A DNA stretch of 11,135 nt, from assembly GCA_003448685.1 (NCBI GenBank), contig DLXW01000134.1:1-11135 (forward strand), written 5' to 3'. A program made the translations under genes and the position numbers. Origin of the DNA: Cyanothece sp. UBA12306. Lineage in GTDB: Bacteria > Cyanobacteriota > Cyanobacteriia > Cyanobacteriales > Microcystaceae. This document shows positions 5,818 to 11,135 of this stretch, piece by piece. The notes under the pieces are model-generated. The model searched no databases and was not told the DNA's origin. It worked only from the letters and a program-made list of their open reading frames with translations. Every line of letters starts with the position of its first letter. Within the stretch, counting starts at the first letter, position 1.

Positions 5818-6525
5818 ATGCAACTTAGTCCAGACCAAATTATTATCTGGCAATGGGGAGAAATAACCATCAATGCCACTCTCTTGTTTACCTGGATTAT
5901 AATGGCAATACTCGGAATTAGTTCTTGGTTAGTCACCAGGAAACTATCAACGAGTGTCAAAATATCTCGATGGCAAAATCTACTAGAAGTTTTAGTCTTA
6001 GGAGTGCGAGAACAAATTCAACAAACTAGCGCGCAAAACCCTGCTCCCTACTTACCTTTTGTGGGGACCTTATTTATTTTTATTGCTACTTCTAATATTA
6101 TGGCGGTAATCCCTGGCTTTGAACCACCAACAGGTTCTCTTTCCACTACAGCTGCCCTTGCTTCGTGTGTCTTCTTTGCCGTGCCTTTTTACGGCATTCG
6201 TCAACGGGGAATCTTGAGTTATCTTAAATCTTATCTCGAACCGAGTCCCATTATGCTACCTTTTAATATTATTGGGGAACTATCTCGTACCCTGGCACTA
6301 GCTGTACGTCTTTTTGGAAATATTATGAGTGGTAGCATGATTGGAGCTATCTTACTGTCGATTACGCCCTTGTTTATTCCCGTATTGATGCAAATTTTAG
6401 GATTATTAACCGGAATCATCCAAGCTTATATTTTCGCTATTCTGGCCACTGTTTTCATTGCTTCAGCCACCCAAGCTTCGTCTGAGCGCACTACTAATCC
6501 AATTCAAGGAGAACAACAGTTGTGA
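5818..6525 (+). CDS. atpB: N-type ATPase a subunit (Fo stator)
   Basis: This 235-residue membrane protein is the a subunit, which forms the two ion half-channels against the c-ring. The essential arginine is R164 in LALAVRLFGN, equivalent to R210 of E. coli. The segment IQAYIFAILATVF (201-213) holds Q202, matching the conserved glutamine at E. coli 252. Other marks are the TSNIMAVIPGFEPPTGSLSTT loop (91-111) and roughly five to six hydrophobic segments. The E. coli glutamate at NMYAGE is replaced by serine (NIMSGS, 168-173). The gene overlaps atpE by four bases (GTGA). The short N-terminus relative to the housekeeping cyanobacterial a subunit fits an N-type enzyme. Confidence 0.95.
   Translation: MQLSPDQIIIWQWGEITINATLLFTWIIMAILGISSWLVTRKLSTSVKISRWQNLLEVLVLGVREQIQQTSAQNPAPYLPFVGTLFIFIATSNIMAVIPGFEPPTGSLSTTAALASCVFFAVPFYGIRQRGILSYLKSYLEPSPIMLPFNIIGELSRTLALAVRLFGNIMSGSMIGAILLSITPLFIPVLMQILGLLTGIIQAYIFAILATVFIASATQASSERTTNPIQGEQQL
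6506..6511 (+). promoter_or_regulatory. Ribosome binding site of atpE
   Basis: AAGGAG ends 10 bases before the GTG start of atpE, inside the end of atpB. It is the clearest Shine-Dalgarno sequence in the operon and supports the non-ATG start. A strong site fits the need for many c subunits per complex. Confidence 0.75.
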
Positions 6526-6800
6526 CTAATATAGAAGTAATCGGGGCGATTTCGATTTTTACAGCAGGGATAACTATGGCTATTGGTTCAATTGCCCCGG
6601 CTTTAGGGGAAGGAAAAGCCGTAGCTCAAGCTTTGATGTCCCTTGCTCAACAACCTGATGAAGCGAACACCATTACCCGTACTTTGTTTGTTGGGTTAGC
6701 ATTTGTCGAATCAACAGCTATTTACTGTTTTGTGGTATCAATGATTTTATTGTTTGCCAATCCTTTTTGGAATTATGTAATTAACCAAGCAGGTGGCTAA
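6522..6800 (+). CDS. atpE: N-type ATPase c subunit (rotor ring)
   Basis: The 92-residue protein is a two-helix hairpin that forms the rotor ring. The ion-binding carboxylate is E63 in FVESTAIY, followed by S64, T65 and Y68, the pattern linked to Na+ coordination in Na+-ATPases. A second glutamate, E30, lies in the first helix (ALGEGKAVAQAL) where Na+-dependent Ilyobacter has Q32; two carboxylates are a mark of N-type c subunits. Helices span about 4-41 and 51-86, joined by the QQPDEA loop. Na+ is the likely ion, although an N-type c-ring from Burkholderia with two carboxylates has been reported as H+-selective, so the ion should be tested. It starts with GTG overlapping the atpB stop. Confidence 0.95.
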   Translation: MTNIEVIGAISIFTAGITMAIGSIAPALGEGKAVAQALMSLAQQPDEANTITRTLFVGLAFVESTAIYCFVVSMILLFANPFWNYVINQAGG

Positions 6801-6806
6801 GATTAA

Positions 6807-6832
6807 GTTAATAGTTAATAGTTAATAGTTAA
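6807..6832. repeat. Heptamer tandem repeat GTTAATA
   Basis: Three exact copies of GTTAATA (6807-6827) and a partial fourth copy GTTAA (6828-6832) lie in the 53-bp gap between atpE and atpF. This resembles the short tandemly repeated (STRR) heptamers of cyanobacteria. It is followed by a run of eight A residues (6835-6842) and then the atpF ribosome site. Copy number may vary between strains. Confidence 0.85.
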
Positions 6833-6853
6833 CCAAAAAAAAGGTGTCAGGCT

Positions 6854-7627
6854 GTGGAGATCAATTGGTTTACTTTTTTTGCCCAAATTATCAACTTTCT
6901 CATTTTGCTGGCTATCTTGCAAAAAGTTCTCTATCGGCCAATTATTGAGATGATGGAACAACGGGAGAAAGGTATTAGCGATCGCCTGTTGGCTGCGGAA
7001 CAGAAATGGCAAGAAGCGGAGGAACAAGGAGCTTATTACCGTCAAAAACAAGAGGAATGGGACTCACAACAAGCACAAAGATTGGCACAAGGGAAAGCAG
7101 AGGTTGAGGAGATACGACAAACCCTCATCGAGCAAACCCGTCTAGAAGTGCAAGAAAATGAGATGAGATGGCAAGCTTCCCTTGAAAGACAAAAAGAGTT
7201 ATTTTTTAAAGAGTTACGTGGTCGCGTAATTCAACAAATTCAAAAGACTATTCACCAGATATTAACCCAGCTTGCTGATGTAACCTTAGAGGAGCGATTA
7301 ATTAAAGTTTTTCTCCAGCGCATTAATAATTTGAAAGGGAATGAATTGGAATTATTCCATCAAATGGTAACATCTATTAATCATGATCAGTCTATAGTTG
7401 TATATAGTGCCTTTGAAATTCCAGAAGCATCTCGTCAAGTAATTAGCCAGTCTTTACAGGCCAAAGTTTCGCAGCCAATTAAAACAAAATTTGAGATAGT
7501 TCCTGATCTTATTTGTGGCATTGAATTGAGAGCAACAGGTTGTAAATTAGCTTGGAGTATAGACAGTTATCTCAATACATTAGAGGAAAATTTGGTTGCT
7601 GCTTTTGAGGGGACAAAAGATAAATAA
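6854..7627 (+). CDS. atpF: N-type ATPase long b subunit with delta/OSCP-like C-terminal domain
   Basis: The 257-residue protein is about 90 residues longer than a usual b subunit. One membrane helix (about 5-27) is followed by YRPIIEMMEQREKGI, the typical b junction, and a highly charged coiled coil (about 35-140). The last third (about 145-250) looks like the C-terminal part of a delta subunit: VVYSAFEI (182-189), a probable amphipathic helix, then PDLICGIEL (217-225) and AWSIDSYLNTLEENL, which follow the delta pattern of VDPxLIGGI and DxSVxxxL. The operon has no atpH, so this protein probably provides both peripheral stalk and the cap that holds F1. The GTG start at 6854 is preceded by AAGGTG (6841-6846). 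It lies 53 bp after atpE. Confidence 0.9.
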   Translation: MEINWFTFFAQIINFLILLAILQKVLYRPIIEMMEQREKGISDRLLAAEQKWQEAEEQGAYYRQKQEEWDSQQAQRLAQGKAEVEEIRQTLIEQTRLEVQENEMRWQASLERQKELFFKELRGRVIQQIQKTIHQILTQLADVTLEERLIKVFLQRINNLKGNELELFHQMVTSINHDQSIVVYSAFEIPEASRQVISQSLQAKVSQPIKTKFEIVPDLICGIELRATGCKLAWSIDSYLNTLEENLVAAFEGTKDK

Positions 7628-7714
7628 TAGATCACCTATTAATTAGAAAAAGTCTTAAAACAGAGTAAAGGAACATTAAATAATTTAACTTTAACTAAAC
7701 TTAACCTATTAATT
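7628..7714. other. atpF-atpA intergenic gap with an 11-bp direct repeat
   Basis: The 87-bp AT-rich gap holds CCTATTAATTA at 7635-7645 and again at 7705-7715, the second copy running into the atpA ATG. It is the largest gap inside the operon. No hairpin, convincing promoter or Shine-Dalgarno sequence next to atpA is seen. Confidence 0.6.
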
Positions 7715-9220
7715 ATGCTCGAAGCTTTAATAGATGAAACTTTTACCACCTTTGATAAGGTTCTTACTAAACAGCAAGCTACCCTTAAATTGCAAGAAAT
7801 TGGTACCGTTACTTCTGTTGGTCAAGGTATTGCTCGTGTCACTGGACTACCTAATGTTCAAGCAGAAGAAGTCGTAAGCTTTCCAGGGAATTCTTTGGGT
7901 ATGGTCTTTAATCTCGATACTGATGAAGTGGGAGTTATCCTATTAGACAAAAGTGATACAATTTGTGCGGGTTCTGAAGTTCGTCGCACAGGACGAGTTT
8001 TAGATGTTCCTGTCGGTCAATCCTTATTAGGTAGAATTGTTGAACCCATGGGTCGTCCTCTCGATGATCAAGGTCAAATTTCTTTGGCCCAACGTCGCCC
8101 GGCCGAACGAGATGCTCCGAAAATTATTGATCGCGCTCCGGTTACCGTCCCCCTACAAACAGGAATTAAGGTCATTGATGCTTTGATTCCCATTGGTAGA
8201 GGACAAAGGGAACTCATTTTGGGCGATCGCCAAACAGGAAAAACCGCGATCGCTCTCGATACTATTATTAACCAGAAAGACAAGAATGTAATCTGCGTCT
8301 ATTGTGCCATTGGTCAGCGTAGTTCATCAATAGCTAAATTGATTGCTGATTTACAACGCTATGGGGCTATGGATTACTGTGTAGTTGTAGTTGCTTCAGG
8401 AGAAGAGTCCCCAGGATTACAATTTATTGCACCTTATGCAGCTACAACCATGGCCGAATATTTTATGGAACAGGGAGAAGATGTTCTAATCGTCTACGAT
8501 GATTTAACCAGCCATGCTCGCGCCTATCGGGAGTTATCTTTATTATTGCGTCGCCCTCCAGGTCGAGAAGCTTTTCCTGGAGATATTTTCTACATTCACT
8601 CTCGTTTATTGGAACGTTCTACCCATCTCAAACCTGAATGTGGTGGGGGTTCTTTGACTGCTCTTCCTATTCTAGAGACTGAGGCACAAAATATCTCTGC
8701 TTATATTCCTACTAACTTGATTTCCATTACTGATGGACAGATTTACTTATCGCCTACTCTGTTTCAAAAAGGTATTTTACCTGCTGTTGATGTGGGTAAA
8801 TCGGTGTCACGAGTGGGAGGAAAAACTCAATTTCCAGCTTATAGGAGAGTTGCAGGAGATCTAAGACTTTCCTACGCTCAGTTTGAGGAATTAGAAGTGT
8901 TTGCCCGCTTTGGCACTCGCTTAGATGAATCAACACGCCAGACTTTAGAACGGGGTCGTCGGGTAAGAGAAGTGTTGAAACAGCATCAATATCAACCTCT
9001 ACCTGTAGCCGAACAAATTGCTATCTTATTAGCAGTAACTTCTGGGTTATTGGATGATCTCAAATTAGAACAAATTGAAGAGGCAGAAAATGCTATTTTT
9101 CAAGGTATTAAAACTCAATTACTCGAGATTTACCATCAAATTGAAGCAGGAGAGAAACTCGAGGAAAAAGATATTGCTATCCTCTTAAATAAATTCAAAA
9201 AGTTAATCAAACAGCAATAA
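7715..9220 (+). CDS. atpA: N-type ATPase alpha subunit
   Basis: The 501-residue protein is the non-catalytic nucleotide-binding subunit of the F1 hexamer. The N-terminal beta-barrel spans about 25-95. Walker A is GDRQTGKT (170-177), the Walker B region is VLIVYDD (257-263), and the segment [12 protein letters not shown] (358-369) carries the arginine finger R366 that reaches into the catalytic site on beta. The helical C-terminal domain spans about 380-501. Lysine replaces the small residue or isoleucine usual in GISVSRVGG. It must pair with three beta subunits, and no beta gene is in this window. It is identified as alpha, not beta, by QTGKT (beta has GGAGVGKT) and by the SRVGG segment. The ATG at 7715 gives the usual start; no ribosome site is obvious. 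Confidence 0.97.
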   Translation: MLEALIDETFTTFDKVLTKQQATLKLQEIGTVTSVGQGIARVTGLPNVQAEEVVSFPGNSLGMVFNLDTDEVGVILLDKSDTICAGSEVRRTGRVLDVPVGQSLLGRIVEPMGRPLDDQGQISLAQRRPAERDAPKIIDRAPVTVPLQTGIKVIDALIPIGRGQRELILGDRQTGKTAIALDTIINQKDKNVICVYCAIGQRSSSIAKLIADLQRYGAMDYCVVVVASGEESPGLQFIAPYAATTMAEYFMEQGEDVLIVYDDLTSHARAYRELSLLLRRPPGREAFPGDIFYIHSRLLERSTHLKPECGGGSLTALPILETEAQNISAYIPTNLISITDGQIYLSPTLFQKGILPAVDVGKSVSRVGGKTQFPAYRRVAGDLRLSYAQFEELEVFARFGTRLDESTRQTLERGRRVREVLKQHQYQPLPVAEQIAILLAVTSGLLDDLKLEQIEEAENAIFQGIKTQLLEIYHQIEAGEKLEEKDIAILLNKFKKLIKQQ

Positions 9221-9239
9221 TTTTCAAAAATTCTGACTT

Positions 9240-9245
9240 AGGAAG
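9240..9245 (+). promoter_or_regulatory. Ribosome binding site of atpG
   Basis: AGGAAG lies 10 bases before the ATG at 9256, within the 35-bp gap after atpA. It supports the chosen start. Confidence 0.6.
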
Positions 9246-9255
9246 TGACTAAGAT

Positions 9256-10146
9256 ATGCCCTCTATTAATGATTTGCAACGTCAAATTACTACTGCTCAA
9301 ACACTACAATCAGTGGTTAAAACAATGAAAGTTTTAGCTGCTGTCAGTATTCGTCAATATGAACAAGCAGTGGAATCTTTAGCAGAATACACCCAAACTA
9401 TTGAAATGGGTTTACAAGTAGTATTGAGGGAAAACCAGCTAGAATCATCGGATATAAAGAATAATAACCTGGAAAACTTCGGTAAATCCCGACTTGGGGC
9501 AATTATCTTGGGTTCTGACCAAGGAATGTGTGGTCAATTTAACGAACAAATTGCTCAGTACGCGCTCTCTAAGATCACTCCTTTGACAACTGCTCCTACT
9601 ATTTTAACTGTTGGTTCGCGGGTCATTACCCCTCTCCAAGAAGCAGGCCAAACAATTGAGTCTAGCTATTCTATGCCTAGTTCTTTAGCTGGTGTTGTGT
9701 CTAAGGTTCAAGATATTCTCCTTCAGATTGAAACATGGCGTTTTACGGGACAAATCAATCAAATTATTCTGTTTTATAACCAACCACTTTCTAATACAGT
9801 TTTTGAACCCCAAACTTTAACTCTATTCCCTCTTGACCAAAAATGGTTAAAACAGCTACAAGAGCGTTCATGGCCATCGCGAACACTCCCAATTTTTAAA
9901 ATGGAGAAACAGCAACTATTTTCAGCTTTGGTGCAACAATATTTTTTTATCTGGCTTTATCAGGCAATAGCTGCCTCTCTTGCTAGTGAAAACGCCAGTC
10001 GTCTCACGTCTATGCAATTAGCTCAAAAAAATATTGAAGAACGATTATTCAGCTTGAATGATCAGTTTCAGCAAGAGCGACAAACAACTATTACACAAGA
10101 AATTCTCGAAATTGTTGCTGGTTGTGAAGCATTGATCCCATCGTAA
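9256..10146 (+). CDS. atpG: N-type ATPase gamma subunit (central shaft)
   Basis: The 296-residue protein is the rotating shaft of F1. Conserved parts are the N-terminal helix MPSINDLQRQITTAQTLQ with VVKTMKVLAA (20-29), the middle Rossmann-like domain opening with LGSDQGMCGQFN (85-96), and the C-terminal helix with ASENASRLTSMQLAQKNIEE and the IVAGCEAL end. It lacks the long regulatory insertion of the housekeeping cyanobacterial and chloroplast gamma subunits, as expected for an N-type protein. It is the last gene of the atp operon, where N-ATPase operons normally end. The following minus-strand gene is convergent with a 20-bp gap; no terminator hairpin is visible between them. Confidence 0.95.
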   Translation: MPSINDLQRQITTAQTLQSVVKTMKVLAAVSIRQYEQAVESLAEYTQTIEMGLQVVLRENQLESSDIKNNNLENFGKSRLGAIILGSDQGMCGQFNEQIAQYALSKITPLTTAPTILTVGSRVITPLQEAGQTIESSYSMPSSLAGVVSKVQDILLQIETWRFTGQINQIILFYNQPLSNTVFEPQTLTLFPLDQKWLKQLQERSWPSRTLPIFKMEKQQLFSALVQQYFFIWLYQAIAASLASENASRLTSMQLAQKNIEERLFSLNDQFQQERQTTITQEILEIVAGCEALIPS

Positions 10147-10166
10147 ACTCGGTGATTATAGGCTGA

Positions 10167-11135
10167 TTAAACAACAGTGAGAGTAAAGCTATTAGTATCT
10201 AATTGGGTGTCCCATTCTAAACCGTTACTAAGGCTGGGGAGATTAACGTTGGTAAAGTCACCAAGGTGTGCGCCAAAGGTAAGAATCTCAAAGCTATCTC
10301 CTAACATTGGAGTGTAGTTATTGACTAAGGAAATATCAAGGTTGCCACTAAGATTAGCAGTGTTGCTAATATCGAGTTTGTCAAAATCATTGGTACCACC
10401 AATTTCGATATTAAGGATGCCATCGATGGTTTGGGTGTAATTTCCGTTGAGATTAAGGATGCCAGTGCTATGACCAGGATTCAAGAGACTATCGTTGATG
10501 ATCTCGGTAGCATTGATGGTTCCAGAGCCAACTAGACTTCCATTCTCGATATTGCCCATACCTGTAATATCTAACGTTCCATCTTGAAGGTTAGTGATTC
10601 CTGCTGTTTGAGTATAGTTTCCGGTTATTTCTACAATGCTGTTTTCTAAAGCTTCTAAAGTACCTTTATTCTCGAATAAATCGGGATCAATAACAATCGT
10701 TTCATTGATCAAGTCTGCCCTAATAGTACCTAGGTTCAACAACCTACTAGTACCATTATTGTTCAAGGAGTTAATGGTAAGATTACCACCGCTTAGGGTT
10801 AATTCCGAACCAATGGTTAGGGTCGTATCTCCTTCAATGCGAATTTGGTTATCAGCAACAGTCTGGTCACTGTTAAAGATCAAGTCTCCGGTTCCCCCTA
10901 ATAGTTGTCCTGAACTATCGCTGTTGAAGATTAAATCCCCATTGCCAAAAGCTGTTAGGGTTCCGTTGACTGTCAGTCCATTGTCAATCCGGACTTGATC
11001 ATAATTGTCGAGTTGGGCTTCAATATCAAGGGTGACTCCATCTAAACTATTTTCGTAATTGGAGGTAAACTCTAATGTGGCTCCCTCAGTAGTAGTGATG
11101 CTTCCCCCCTCAATGGTGCCACCGTCAATTTGCCA
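10167..11135 (-). CDS. C-terminal part of a repetitive beta-strand-rich surface or secreted protein (partial)
   Basis: The frame is open from the stop at 10167 to the window edge, giving at least 322 residues; the true start lies beyond 11135. An internal TTG at 10883 is not a start, because coding with the same repeat style continues upstream of it. The protein is rich in Gly, Asn, Thr, Ile, Leu and Asp with few Cys or Lys. It has short imperfect repeats: GDLIFNSD occurs twice, 19 residues apart, and GNYTQT twice, along with alternating L-T-I strands. This is the style of beta-helix or autotransporter-associated beta-strand repeat proteins and large cyanobacterial exoproteins. The end, SLVNNYTPMLGDSFEILTF then EWDTQLDTNSFTLTVV, is typical of the C-terminus of such proteins; no PEP-CTERM or transmembrane anchor is visible. 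Function is unknown; adhesion or a cell-surface role is a guess. Confidence 0.8.
   Translation of the reverse strand, partial: WQIDGGTIEGGSITTTEGATLEFTSNYENSLDGVTLDIEAQLDNYDQVRIDNGLTVNGTLTAFGNGDLIFNSDSSGQLLGGTGDLIFNSDQTVADNQIRIEGDTTLTIGSELTLSGGNLTINSLNNNGTSRLLNLGTIRADLINETIVIDPDLFENKGTLEALENSIVEITGNYTQTAGITNLQDGTLDITGMGNIENGSLVGSGTINATEIINDSLLNPGHSTGILNLNGNYTQTIDGILNIEIGGTNDFDKLDISNTANLSGNLDISLVNNYTPMLGDSFEILTFGAHLGDFTNVNLPSLSNGLEWDTQLDTNSFTLTVV

Noticed and set aside
10167..10883. Treating the last gene as a complete 238-residue protein starting at TTG 10883
   Set aside because: The same frame continues to the window edge with matching repeats (GDLIFNSD on both sides of that TTG), so the gene is longer and partial.
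10636..10998. Plus-strand ORF of 120 codons opposite the beta-repeat gene
   Set aside because: The minus strand is open through the whole region and beyond, with a coherent repeat pattern. The plus-strand product has no recognisable domain and is a shadow of that frame.
1..11135. CRISPR array, tRNA or rRNA genes
   Set aside because: No regularly spaced repeats beyond the seven-base tandem repeat, and no cloverleaf or rRNA-like segments, were seen.

Overview
The window comes from a cyanobacterium with an AT-rich genome. The octamer GCGATCGC (HIP1, typical of cyanobacterial DNA) occurs at 3694-3701, 6978-6985, 8223-8230 and 8246-8253. There is a GTTAATA heptamer tandem repeat of cyanobacterial type, and the main operon is an N-type ATPase of the kind found as a second ATPase in some cyanobacteria. 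The species cannot be named from the sequence alone.

Layout. (1) Positions 1-1679 hold a complete-looking IS200/IS605 element with divergent tnpB (minus) and tnpA (plus). Both ends carry hairpins with IS608-like guide and cleavage tetranucleotides, and a TnpB guide RNA (omega RNA) scaffold is likely at the 3' end of tnpB. (2) Directly beside the element, at about 1704-1889, lies a 6S RNA gene recognised from its structure and conserved blocks; the insertion boundary falls where its -35 region should be. (3) Positions 2043-4615 encode two M16 peptidase-like proteins. The first carries the zinc-binding HxxEH motif and the second lacks it, so they look like the catalytic and non-catalytic halves of a heterodimer. 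(4) Positions 4801-10146 hold an N-ATPase operon in the order atpC-Q-R-B-E-F-A-G. Its usual first gene, atpD (catalytic beta subunit), is absent and the M16 pair stands in its place. (5) Positions 10167-11135 (minus) are the C-terminal part of a repetitive beta-strand-rich protein, probably a surface or secreted protein, cut by the window edge and convergent with atpG.

How the genes work together. The atp products supply the membrane motor (a, c, b, plus the small proteins AtpQ and AtpR) and the soluble parts epsilon, alpha and gamma. There is no separate delta gene; the C-terminal third of the long b protein looks like a delta/OSCP domain. The c subunit has two carboxylates (E30 and E63) and an E-S-T-x-x-Y signature, the pattern linked to Na+ binding. 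Without beta the complex cannot make or hydrolyse ATP, so beta must come from elsewhere in the genome or the operon is defective. The points most worth following are the missing atpD, the b-delta fusion, the IS/6S RNA junction, and the readable IS ends that predict the TnpB target motif.
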